From positions 6,696,001 to 6,760,000 of the forward strand of contig OZ316899.1 of assembly GCA_973895155.1 (NCBI GenBank): DNA of 64,000 nucleotides. Direction: 5' to 3'. Position numbers and translations under genes: made by a program. Below, in pieces: positions 1 through 10,526 of the stretch (positions within the stretch are counted from its first letter, which is position 1; every line of letters begins with the position of its first letter). This stretch comes from Marsupella aquatica. Lineage: Eukaryota; Marchantiophyta. The notes below the pieces were generated by a model. That model had not been told where the DNA came from and made no database searches. It was given only the letters and a program-made list of their open reading frames with translations.

Positions 1-527
1 CATGCAAAATGTAACTGTACTGCCGGTGGTAGGACCGCCGCCCAACCCTTCCATGTATCATCTCTGGTAGGGATGGCATTGATTGGGTCGACCTCATGTT
101 CCTCGGCTTCCTCCTACCTCTGTCTCCCTTGCTCTACCGGCTTTCTCAATGTCGCCAACCTTGTTCTTTTGGCCAGTGTGGTTTCTTCGTTGTTGGCCAT
201 CTTCCTCTTCATTTTGGTCGCTCATGACGACTCCCCCAACACTGTTGCTTTTGTCCACGCCTCCGTGCAACCCTTTAGGTCCCAATGTTTGTCATTGCAG
301 TTGTTGATGGCCTCCCGGATGTCAATGATTTTGTCCTCTCAAAATAGAAGATTGTCAAGCTGGTCGGCAGTAGGCGTCCACAAGAATTCAGCCTTGATGA
401 GCTCTCCTCCTAGGAAGACAGACTTCTGCAATTCCCATAGCCGAGCAAGCTCTTGTTGTTCTCGGGCTGCTCTTTCTGACTCCTCCTCCTTGTAGGTCCC
501 AATGTACTCAGTTGCCCGTTCAAACAA
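1..527 (-). pseudogene. Decayed ORF inside the element-1 LTR
   Basis: The longest open piece, 339-527, contains ERATEYIGTYKEEESERAA and LARLWELQKSVFLGGELI. Nearly the same peptide is encoded on the plus strand at 44148-44900, inside the second LTR of this family. Further left the reading continues in other frames and matches the plus-strand copy into its Lys/Arg/Glu-rich segment. The copy is broken by stops and frameshifts. The function is unknown. The better-preserved copy has a segment faintly like the 'putative plant transposon protein' family, so a captured or LTR-borne ORF is possible. Confidence 0.55.
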
Positions 528-751
528 GCATCCCCATAAATGTGCAACTTGATTGACGTTAGCGTACCCTAACCCTAATTGTGCCCCTTAGTTGTCGTTG
601 CGCCCATTACTCCCGGCCTTGGCTCGGGTTCCATGGATACCCTTAATTGTTTATATTTTCTTGTTTTTCCTCCTTATTTCTAAGGGTTTTAGTGTATACC
701 ACCCGACTTTATTATTTTACAAGGCCTAGTGATTCATGGCTAGGCATCACA
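1..751 (-). repeat. 3' LTR (partial) of degenerate Ty3/gypsy element 1
   Basis: On the minus strand the LTR starts at 751 with TGTGATGCC, directly after a purine-rich tract, and runs off the left edge. A related LTR in the opposite orientation begins at 43938 with the same TGTGATGCCTAGCC start. That shared start fixes the boundary. The LTR is at least 751 bp and contains a decayed ORF, described separately. Its TG start and position next to the polypurine tract are seen directly; its full length is unknown. Confidence 0.75.
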
Positions 752-765
752 TAGCTCCCCACTTA
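752..765 (-). other. Polypurine tract of element 1
   Basis: Read on the minus strand, the sequence AAGTGGGGAGCTA directly precedes the LTR start at 751. The intact element 2 has the closely similar AAGTAGGGGGCTA at the same place. In both, a GGACGCT-CACA motif lies just upstream. This is the expected plus-strand DNA primer site of an LTR retrotransposon. Confidence 0.7.
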
Positions 766-826
766 ATTGTGAAGCGTCCTCGCAAACAACCTCATCTTTG
801 TCCATGTAATAATTCTTTAGGTGGTC

Positions 827-1870
827 TTAGTGTATGCAAACTAGGTATACCTCCCCTGTAATGTTAGCCAGTTGAACGGACCCATTGGAGAACTTCATGT
901 TTACCCTAAAGGGTCCTAGCCATTGAGTGTAAAATTTACCTAGAAACTTACTATACCTATTGTCATAGAGTAATACTAGATCTCCCATCTGGATTCTAAC
1001 TGGTTTCAACTTTTTGTCGTATTTTTGCTTCATTGTGTTCTGCCTATGTTCTACTCTTTCTGCTGAAATCATCCTTTCCTCTTCTAAGGCCTCTAATTTA
1101 TATTCTCGCTCTCTTAGGCTTTCTTCCTCTGACAATCTCTCCTCAATTGTAATTTAAAATCTCAAGTTGTATGGGTACTAGAGCTTCATGTCCGAATGTT
1201 AAGAAGAAGGGTGTATGGCCAGTGGTTTACTTGTAGGCTAAATTGTAAGCAAAGATAGCAGCAAACAATTTGTCATCCCAATCAATTTTGTTTTGGGCCA
1301 CTGTCTTGTTTAGGATCTTACCTATGATGCTATTTGCTTGTTCTGTCAGCCCATTTGCTTTTGGGTGGTAAGGAGTGGTAGGCTGATGACGTACTAGGTA
1401 CTGCTCATTTAAACGGCTGACTATATCATTCAAGAAATGAGTTCCTCTATCACTTACTAATTCTAGGGGTGCTCCATACCTGGTAAAAAATTTCTCATAC
1501 ATAAAATGAGCTGTGGTGATGGCATCATCCTTCTTTGTTGGCCTGGCCTCTACCCACTTGGTCGCATAATCCGTAGCTAAGGTGATGTACTTGTTTCTCC
1601 GAGGATGAGTTAATGGCTTCAAGGGCCCAATGTAATCAATACCCCACTTCTCAAATGGTGCCAGAGGTAGAATGGGGTGTAGCGGATGTCTCGTGGCAGC
1701 CCTTGGCCCTCCTGCTCTCTAGCAAGGATCACATTGCTTGATGAACTGGTGTACATCCTTGTGTAAGGTTGGCCACCAACAGCCAGCATCTAAAATCTTT
1801 TTAGATGTGGTTATTGGTGCAAAATGTCCCCCGGTTTTCTTCTCCATGCATAGTCTATAGGACCCACTTC
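827..1870 (-). pseudogene. Integrase region of element 1
   Basis: The C-terminal part (827-1135) has MGDLVLLYDNRYSKFLGKF and the WLGPF motif of Ty3/gypsy integrase tails. The core (1227-1622) has TDYATKWVEARPT, LVSDRGTHFLNDI and a catalytic-Glu context that reads NGLTEQAN, against NGLTERAN in element 2. The zinc-binding CDPC motif around 1720-1740 is followed by an in-frame stop where element 2 has Gln. The catalytic Asp of WGIDYIGP is at about 1640-1650, separated from the rest by a frame break. The family catalyses insertion of cDNA. This copy cannot make an intact protein. Confidence 0.88.
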
Positions 1871-1878
1871 ACTTCTCC

Positions 1879-2515
1879 CTATTCCAAACACCTTTGAATT
1901 TGGCCATTGACTCCAATGTAAGATGCCTTTAATTCCTTGCTCCCTTCCATAGAAAAACTGCGGCTTGTTCCCTGCTTAGTCCTGCCTGTAACCTTGATGT
2001 GCTGAGAAATTGTAATATAGTAGAGTACCAGGTATCCATCACTTCCACAGTGAATAGTTCTTTGTCTGGAAATCAATCTTCGATGCAGTCCGTAGCTGGT
2101 TCACCTGCAATCCTTGAAAAGAAGTCGCATTGGCATGCAGCTTCCCCGACTTGATTTTTTAACTCGTAGTCAAATTCCTGTAATAGCAGTATCCATCTTG
2201 CCACCCTGCCCGTAAGATCTGGCTTATTCACCAGGTAATTCAAACTTTCATGATTGGAAAGATCAACTTGTAACCTAGTAGATAATGCCTAAACCTTTTG
2301 CAAGAGTAAATGACTCCTAATGCCTCCCTTTCTGTGGTTGAGTAGTTTCTCTCAGCATCGGCAAGCTGTCGACTTGCATAGTATATGGGATGGTCCCTTC
2401 CCTTCTCATCCAACTGACTCAGTACTAAACCAATATAGAAGCCTGAAACATCTACAAAGACATGAAAATCCTTGTTCCAGTCTGGTGCTATCATGACTGG
2501 GGTCTTTCCTAGCAT
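1879..2515 (-). pseudogene. RNase H region and linker of element 1
   Basis: The piece at 2240-2515 encodes HVFVDVSGFYIGLVLSQLD, the REALGVIYSCKRFRHYLLGYK segment split by frame limits, and DHPIYYASRQLA. This is the Ty3/gypsy-type RNase H fold, with the first catalytic Asp in FVDVSG and the Glu in EREAL. Downstream, 2085-2240 encodes the tether that in element 2 reads GRVARWILLLQEFDYE, and 1879-2076 covers the linker before integrase in a degraded frame. It is non-functional because of stop codons. Confidence 0.82.
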
Positions 2516-3300
2516 CTATTTTAATTCAATTACTGTTGTCACTCTCTCTAGTGTGGGCTCAAAGTCTGCTCCTGCCTTGAGCATATTTGTCAATGGTAAT
2601 GCTAGTTTGGCAAAATCTTTGATGAACCTACAATGATAGCCAATGCACCCCAAGAAGGATCAAACATCCTTTATGTTCTTAGGTTGCATGATATCCAGCC
2701 ATAATGCTAGTTTACCCTTGTCAATCTTGATGCCTTTCCTCGATACCTTGTGACCGAGTATCACCCCTTCCGTCACTCCAGAGAAACATTTATCAGGGTG
2801 TAGTTTGAGGCCCACCTCCCTACATCTCATGAAGGTCTTCCTGAGGTATTTAGCATGTTTTGATGCTTTCCCAAACACTGCAAAATTGTCAATGAAGATC
2901 TCCATGAACTTTCTTAAATAGTCATGAAAAATATTCACCATCAACCTCTGGAACATTGCTGGTGCATTACAAAGTCCAAATGGCATTCGATTGAAGACAT
3001 AAATTCCCCATTCCGCGATGAAGGCGGTCTTGATTTGATCCTCCTACCTAATCCTGATTTGGTTATAACCAGAGTACCCATCCATGAATGAATATAATTC
3101 ATGATTGGCTACCATTTCTAGGACCATATCAGTAAAGGGTATTGGAAAATGATCCTTCAACGTGCCTTCATTTAACTTCTTGTAATCCTGACAAACCCGT
3201 ATCTTGGGTTTCCCATCTGGTCCGGCTTTCTTGGGAACATTACGATTGGGGATACCCAGTCTGAATGTAGGATTGGAGTGATGAATCCTGCTTCCACTAG
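2516..3300 (-). pseudogene. Reverse transcriptase region of element 1, catalytic Asp lost
   Basis: MPFGLCNAPAMFQRLMVNIF (2986 leftward) is the RT palm motif, and EGVILGHKVSRKGI follows as in OTA elements. The catalytic site reads FIDNF where element 2 reads FIDDF, so the second Asp is Asn, which a single G-to-A change explains. The upstream fingers (2987-3300) match element 2 only across frame breaks. The combination of a mutated active site and frame breaks makes this a clear pseudogene. Confidence 0.88.
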
Positions 3301-3304
3301 TTTG

Positions 3305-5201
3305 TCAATTTATGCTTTGACCATCAAGGGAATACTTAGGGTTCATCCTACAAATTGGCTGCCTAAAAGATTTGGCTCCTAACATCAGATCAATTTGGTG
3401 TTCCCCCAATTTTGGGTCCACTCCCTTTAGGTCTTGGTGGCTCCATGCGAACACATCCTGAAATTCAATCAGTAACTCACTGATCTCCTTCTTGACCTCC
3501 AGTGCCAGATCTCTGCCCAAGTTTAGTTCCCTGCCCTCTTCTAGGTCTAGCTTTCGGTATTGCCGTGCTTGGATCATGTTAATCTGCTTTTTCAAATTTG
3601 GGTCAAGCTCGTCTTCCAACCTCTTGAGTCTCATCCCTCCATAAACTGGGATCTCGGTTGTGCTAGTCAAGTCAGCTGACTTGATTCCTTTGTTGTCCGA
3701 GGACGTTACCTCTTCCATTGTGGTCGGCCTCAGATTCTGTGGCTTAGGTGCCGGCTTCTCTTTCTGACCCTGCTTCGGCTTAACCTCCTCTTTTCTCGCT
3801 TCCTGAGGTTTTGGCCGCTGCGCTCGTCCGGCTTCCAGTAGTGCTTCTATTTGTTATCCCCTAGTGATTGGCCTGTAAGCCAAAATCTTGGCAGTTATAT
3901 TGGTTGCCAATGATAACCGGCATTGTGGATCCCGCCGGCCCTGCCACAACACCCGTTGAAAATCCAATACTTGAGGTGCTGCTCCCCTCTTAGTCAAATT
4001 ATCTAGTCGATTGTCTCCCAGTGATTCCTGTAGAATTGAAGCTAAGAAGGTGGACTCTATGGCAAAGCAGTCCTCGGCTTTTGCATCACATTCTTCTTCC
4101 ATACTACTCTCTATTGGTTCTTGCCAAAGTCCATTGTGGGGCACATTCGGTCCAAAGACACTTTCTTTGGTCAGGTCTGAGAGGCATTCTAGCCAACGTA
4201 CCTCATCGGCAGACTCTAGCCCACTATCATACCCATCTACTTCTTGGATACTCTTCCCTTGGTCATCCTTGGTGTCCCAGGATACCTTGATAGTCCCAAA
4301 GGTGAATTCCTTCTTTCCCCAATCCTCTATCACCTTGGCAATGGTAGAGCCACGGCCTGCCAATCGAAATGATGTAGGGTTCACCGGCTTCATTACCACA
4401 TAGTTGATACTGAACAAGACCTCCTATCTCAATTTTGATGCCGATGAGAACTCCCGTGGGAATAACCTTGGGGGCCTCAATCCAAGGGGTGTCCCATATC
4501 ACGCTCAAAGTTTTGGGGGAATAAACACCCTAAAAGTTAAGTCAATAAAGTTTGTTTTAGGAATTTTTTAACCCCTAACTTATTGAGATATTCCAAGAAT
4601 ATTCTCATATTTGATTTTAAAAAACCCTATGATTCTTATAATTCTCAAAATTGGATTAAAATAACTCTAATGTTCTTCAACAAAAATTTAAAAGTATTTC
4701 ACTAAACCCAATAAAAAACCCTATACTTATTCGCGCGTGATGGGTCGGAAGAAAAGAAGTGAGGACCCAATAACCTGATAGCCATTAGCCATGTTCAACA
4801 CTCTTCCAGTGACCTCTGGTGTTAAACCCCATCCTATTGCTGTTGAATCAATCATAATACATACCCCTGATCCCCCATTGATGGGTACACGTAGCAATAA
4901 TTCTCCCTAAATCATTAATGGTAGCGCTGGGGCTCCTTGATCCTCTTCTTTCATCAACACATCGGATCCAGTGGCTACCTTGGGTAATCTTGGTTTGCCA
5001 AGTATTGCCTTCCTTATTGTTTCCGGAAATACGGGCTATTCTTCAAAAGTTGACCTACCGTTGCTGAGACTCTGGATTCTAGTACATCCTTAGCCAAGTC
5101 ATAGGGAACTACCGGCTTCTCTTCTGCCAATTTCTCTCTCTTGGCTTTGGCTTGTTGTTGAATGGTAGGTTCCAGGGAGGAGGGTTTCCAAAGTAAATAG
5201 C
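3305..5201 (-). pseudogene. Protease and gag-pol linker of element 1
   Basis: Read leftward, 5201-5014 gives SATVGQLLKNSP, matching TATVGQLIKDNP upstream of the element-2 protease. The protease active site around 4877 reads NGGSGVCIM where element 2 has DGGSGVNIM, so the catalytic Asp has become Asn. IGRPWLY (near 4330) matches the protease end in element 2. The 3305-3718 piece has VYGGMRLKRLE and FAWSHQDLKGVDPKLGEH, the linker just before RT. An AT-rich insertion (about 4489-4750) splits the protease between the ANG motif and the following strand. Confidence 0.8.
4489..4750. mobile_element. Small AT-rich insertion with imperfect inverted ends (candidate MITE)
   Basis: The protease reading of element 1 is interrupted here by AT-rich non-coding sequence. 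The ends are imperfect inverted repeats: GTCCCATATCACGC at the left, and a right end whose reverse complement reads GACCCATCACGC. The exact borders, and therefore any target duplication, are uncertain by about 20 bp. A small non-autonomous DNA transposon is the simplest reading; an unrelated filler insertion cannot be excluded. Confidence 0.4.
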
Positions 5202-6675
5202 AGTCGCGGAACTTGACTAGCTTAACACTTAGCTCCGGCGTTGCTGACTCTGACGCCAAGCTCCCTTATGGTCCAGGCCCGGATAGGCCATCCGGGGAGG
5301 ACTTAGCATGGGGAGATTTGTGGGCAATGAGACATGGTACTAGCGAAGGCAAGGCGCCAAGCTGGTGACACACACTAAGGACTTAGACTAGCTGAGAGCT
5401 GGTCGGGTCAAGGGGAAAAGGGCCGGGCTTAGGGTTGACCGTCCGGACCCCCGAACGGACTTTGAGTTCTGAGGACTTGAGTGAGAGCTCCTCTTGGGCC
5501 CAAGGCCAATGGAGTTGACGCCATGGGTAACGGACACTTGGGGCGCAAGTTATGGCCCAATCCAGGTATGGCCGATCGAGGGCCCCAAGCGACAATGAGA
5601 TTTGAGGGCCTGGGCATGAGCACTGGGTCATCCTGATCACAACGGGCTAAGGCACTCTACTTGCGGACGCCTAACTAGGAAGTTATGGGCGTTGCCAGTT
5701 GGTGGCACGCCCAAACATGCGGGATAGGATCCGGGTTGGGGACCAAAAAGTTGAGGACCAAAGTTGGTCCGGGGGTGGCAGGTCTCCAGAAGCATATATG
5801 AGGTGAGTGGTGTCTCCTTGGGGGCTAAGGGCGAGCCGAAGTCGTGAGCCGCAACGGTCGCGACACTAAGGGAAAATGCCAAACGGAAACAATAATAACT
5901 TCCAAACGGGAAGTCTGTTGGAGGACTTCTTGGGTGCATTGGAAATATCTCAAGGAGGGCTACATCCTCCTGAGTGAATCTGGGTATGGGGGAGCCATAG
6001 GTTCTCAAGGTTTGTGGGTGTTGTCTCACCCGCTTGCAAAATTGTGCCGAAATAGCAGCCAAGCCGCGTTCAGTCTCTCAAGGGAGCTTGCATTGGGGAG
6101 GCAAGGCCAAGTAGGCGTGGAGGTTGAGTTCCAAGGGCACTTGGCCCCTAGACCATCAGTGGGGTGAGAACCGGGAGTTAGTTGCTAAAGTCGGGGCCAT
6201 TCTAGTCTCGACGTGTTGGGACAAGCTTGGGACAAGCTACGCTATTTGGGCCATGAGCATGTCCTGGGGACAGGGAGGTCAGTTGGTGATGGATAGGTAT
6301 AAGGGGAACCCGGGCCGAGTTATTCTGGACAAACAGTGGACGTAGGTTCTGGTTCCGGCTTATGGCATCAAGAGGACCTATCGCTGACCTACTTATCAAT
6401 GTTTGTTGAGCTTAAGTTAGGATGCTTGACTTGAGGAGAACTAGATCTTTAAGGATTACTTACCAAGACGCTTGGTTGCTTGTGCAGACAGTGAGGATTG
6501 TTGAGTAGCGGTCGTGTTGGAGAGCAAGTGCGGCTTCATATGGGAGTGGCCACTGGTGGTGCAAGGGGCACTAGATTGCTTGCTCGAGGTATTTCTTGAA
6601 GGCGTTTGGGCATCAAGGGCACTTAGGCAAGGGTGCTGGGATTGGTGAGGGCGCTGGGTGGCAAGGTCCACCACT
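5202..6675 (+). repeat. Solo LTR of the chromovirus family
   Basis: This 1474-bp segment matches the LTRs at 26050-27541 and 33216-43237 from AGTCGCGG at the start to CCACCACT at the end. No internal chromovirus sequence is attached. Element 1 coding sequence resumes on both sides: AKAL to the right and the Gln/Lys-rich linker to the left. The flanking pentamers ATAGC and ACAGG agree at only three of five positions, so the target duplication is decayed. LTR-LTR recombination of an older insertion is the usual origin of such solo LTRs. Confidence 0.85.
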
Positions 6676-7342
6676 ACAGGGCTTTGGCTCTTTTGACATC
6701 CTTGGCTATTGCTTCGATATTCTCTAGTGTTTCTAACTCCCAAAGTTGTTCCTTAACACTAGCAGTAATGGAAGGGTAGAATAACTTGGGGTGATCTCAG
6801 TTGAAATCACTATCTTGTGAAAGGACTGGGCTCGTTGGTGGGATCAGGGCTTACCTGCGTTGCCGACGCCTTTCCTTCTCCCTCCATTGATGTTGATGAA
6901 GAGTCGACCCTTTCCTCCTTGGCCTTCCCCTTGTTCTTGGCCAGACCATCCCACCTTTCCTTCCTCCTTGTTGAACGAGTAGAAACACGACAACAATCGT
7001 GGTCTAGTTCCTCTTCTGAGAATGTTGATAAGGCCTCAACTTTGTCATCAGATGGTCCAAACTTGGCCTTAGCATCTGTTTGCCATCCTAGTTCAATGTG
7101 ATTGATTTGAACTCCACCTGGTGTAGTGCTTGGTGGTAGGACCTTGACCGACAAGATTTTGTGATTTGTGGCCAATCCTGCCAACCAAGTAGGACATTGT
7201 CCTAGCATGTGGCCCTCTTGTCGGCATCCCATACATAACTGAGCTGGCTGCCCATCACCTTGTTTCCTTGCATTCTGACACTCTCTAGCAAAATGGCCAG
7301 GTTGACCACAGGTATAGCATGCAGCAAATCTTTGTACGTTCG
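6676..7342 (-). pseudogene. gag piece of element 1 with zinc knuckles 2 and 3
   Basis: Translated leftward from 7342, this encodes two CCHC knuckles, CYTCGQPGHFAREC and CMGCRQEGHMLGQC. They correspond to the second and third knuckles of element 2. A basic/acidic tail with VSTRSTRRKER follows, matching VSTRSTRKKER in element 2, then DHPKLFYP. The reading frame runs unbroken into the host piece at 19791 once element 2 and its target duplication are removed. Element 2 therefore landed inside this gag. One stop lies near the DHPKLFYP motif. Confidence 0.85.
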
Positions 7343-10300
7343 TGTCAAACACTTGCCAAGGAGCTTAAGCGGCTTTTCTCCCCAAAAGACTACCTAATAC
7401 CTGCTCCATGTCATACCAGGGTCACAAAGGATTGACAAAACTTCTGAAGTGTGCTTACAATGTCCAATCACTCCATACATAAGTAGTTTCAACTCTCCAC
7501 TTCTAGAGAGGTAGTCCCCTTGACTACTTTTGTACTCACCCCTTCCCCTCTCCTCTACTCCAAGGATCAGCAAGGGGGATCTCCGCTCCAAGCTGTCACC
7601 TTAGAGTAGATTCTCACACAAACACCCAAGAACCCAAAGTACTTTCCTCTTCAAGCTTAAGTCTCCTCAAGACCCTCAAAGTAGTGTTACCCCTCAACCT
7701 TGCCCCCCTGGCCTTGGTTTGGGTCCACACATCCCCTTTGAGCCCTAGAGAAGGCTCCTCTATCTAAGGACTCTTCCTCTTGTTCTTACTTCTTGTTAAC
7801 ACCACACACCAAGCAAAGTACTTTCCACCCTCAAGCTATAATCCTCTCTAAGTCTCAAAGTAATGCTATACCTTAACCTTGCCTCCTTGGCCTTGGTTTT
7901 GTACTAGCACATCCCCTTCAAGCTTAGACCAAGATTATACCATAGCATGGACTCTTCTCTTGCTCTCATATACTTCAAATGCACTCACACTTAATGGTCA
8001 CAATGAAGATTGGTAAGTCTCCTTTTATTGCATCACCTTTACAACAAAAGTTCACTACACATTCTCCCCACTAAGCATGGACCACCTCTCCTTTCTCAAG
8101 CTTAGCCCTACCTTGGCAAGGTAGAGATTTCACTTAAGAGATGAGACTCCCGGTCCCTAACAAATGAAAACTTCCTCCTTATATACTATCTCCTTCCACA
8201 TCACACCAAGCTTGACCTGGGGTCCAACTATACCTCCCCCAAGTCCTCCTAACACACAAAGTCCAACTCTATAGTTCATAGCCCACCCTACTACTTGCTA
8301 TTTTGCCTCCTTCCAAGCCCTGGAATATGCCACACATGAGTGGTATGCTTTGACTTCCAAACCTACTCCCACTTATGGTCCTCCTCACCAGCTTACCAAC
8401 CCACTTGAAAGCTCGCAAAAAGAGTGAGTGAGTCTCAAGTTGTGCCTAGTCAAAGTTGGCCTTATTTTACTTGTAACCCCTTTACTACCCTAAGTAAACT
8501 ACCCCCTATATTTACTTTTCTTAACTTGATGGCCTTACACCTTTGGCCAAAGGTAAGTACCCTTCTCTAGAGCCTAACTCAAGTGGTATGGGTGCAAGAA
8601 AGGTCAGCCCCTAAATCTGGTATTCATTCCCCTATGCCGACTTTGGTTTGCAAGTTGTCGGGACTCCCTCGTGGCCTCGGTTAAAAATATATTTGAGTGA
8701 TTACTTTTCTGGGGTTCCACCTTCACCAGGGGGTGCCTTATCTTCCCCTAACTCAGCACAAAAAAATTTGGGCCCCAACGGATACCTCTAGCCAAAGTTA
8801 TGCCCATTCTCCCAAGGCCTGTTTTTGGTGTAAAGCGGGTGTAAGCGGCGGCCCGATTACACTTACCTTACATGCCCCTTATGGGGATTCCACGTGTCAT
8901 GAGGGGAGAGCACTCTCATTATACTCATGTTTCTTATGAAGAAATTGTAAGGACAGCAATGTTTGCAGCCATTTCTCTCTCGTGAATTCAATCTAAAACC
9001 ACAGCATTCTCTATTGGATTCTTTCTTGTGCAGCAGTCCAGCTGATCAGCCGCCAGCCCCTCAATTTCACAGCCACCATAGCTCACAGCCAGCCTAGTCA
9101 ATTTCGCAGCTAGCCCACCTCTTCAATTTTGCCGCTAGCAACACAGTCAATTTCGCAGCTAGCAGCACAGTCACATCAGCGCATTTACAGCACAACAACA
9201 GCAGATTTGAAGCACAGCAGCAGCAACCATAGCTTGATTCCTTCTCAGTCAAGCAGGTCTCTCTTCTCAATTTCGTAGCTGCCCACCTTTGCAATTTCGC
9301 AGCTAGCAGCAGCATCATTCAATTCAGCAGCATCAAGGCAGCAGCCAGCCAATTCTCATGAGCATCTCGTGCCTGATTAGTAGGAGCACCTCTAATCTAG
9401 TGTGCAGCTGTCATAGCAGCAAGCAGCCTTCCCAATTCAAAGCCAGCAGCGATCCTAATTTGCAGCCATAGCTCTTTTCCTTCTCAGCAGCCATAGCTTC
9501 TTCAATCAGCAACAGCCCTTGCTTCTTCAATCAGCAGCAGCCATTTCAATTCAGCCGCCCTTCCTTCAATTCAGCCGCCCTTGTGCTCAATTGATTCCTC
9601 AAGTAATCATGCAGCACCTTTGGACAGCCTCCCGGTGCTTGACGTCCTCACCAGCCTCGTGCTTGCTCCTCCTTGCCTCGTGCTCGCCGCGTGATCGCCG
9701 CCCACGCGGTTTACACTTAGAAAAAAATACATTTTTTTTTGGAAAAACAGCATTTTGGGGCGATTTTGGACCCCCCTCCAAAACTCACACATAAGTCCAA
9801 AAGGACTTCTGAGTAGCTCCACTGATTCTATGGACATAGGACTATGTCCGGGTTTACTAAGATATAAACAAAACCCTATAACAACTTTTCTAAAATTAGG
9901 CAAAGAGGGTCAAGTCTTTATGTCTTCCAAAATTCTTCTCAACTTTGAGATGCTCCCAAAAAGTAACCAAGTGTGACAAAGTTGTCCCACAAGTTTCTAG
10001 GGATAGAGGGGACCATACTTAACCCACTTCCAAACTTGGAACCCCTACATTTACCCATCAGCTATTTTTCCCGGGACCCGCTATTTGGTAACTTTGATTT
10101 TTGCCAAAATACTTATAACTCCTAGGTTAAGACCCCACTTGACTTCATACTTTTTCAGGGTTCCCTAGGGACCTCCCAGCACCCATGGGAGAAATATCAG
10201 CCAAAAATAAGATGTCCGGTGTCGGGTCATTTTTCGGTCCCGACTTAGTCGCCTATTATAACTAAGGACGGAACTAGTTTCCTGCCCCTCCTATAGTAAC

Positions 10301-10486
10301 TTGCTTACCCCTAGATAACTTTGCATAACTAAAATTCCCTCTTACCTCTACTAAGCTTCCCTTCTTACTTAAGTGCCCTAAACCTAGCTACTCTGATAGC
10401 ACTAAAACTTTTTCCCTAACTATTTCCTCTTCTAAACGAAAGAATGTCATGTTTCTCTACACTAGCTGACACTGAGCCATCCCACA
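7343..10486 (-). repeat. 3' LTR of element 2
   Basis: It is the left copy of a 3144-bp direct repeat, 9304 bp from its partner, with TG...CA ends. Most of it is non-coding. The segment of about 9000-9620 is rich in CAGC and carries many near-copies of CAATTTCGCAGCTAGC. Small ORFs within it are short and do not look like proteins. As a 3' LTR it supplies polyadenylation signals. Confidence 0.95.
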
Positions 10487-10500
10487 TAGCCCCCTACTTA
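10487..10500 (-). other. Polypurine tract of element 2
   Basis: The minus strand reads AAGTAGGGGGCTA immediately before the LTR start TGTGGGATGG. It lies between the gag-pol stop (10527) and the 3' LTR, where plus-strand DNA synthesis is primed. Confidence 0.85.
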
Positions 10501-10526
10501 AGTGTGCAGCGTCCCCGCAAACACAC

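Noticed and set aside
5383-6345. ORFs within the solo chromovirus LTR (both strands), and their counterparts at 26276-27800 and 41981-43272
   Set aside because: The frames are not conserved between the three LTR copies and start or stop at substitutions, so they are chance ORFs in GC-rich LTR sequence.
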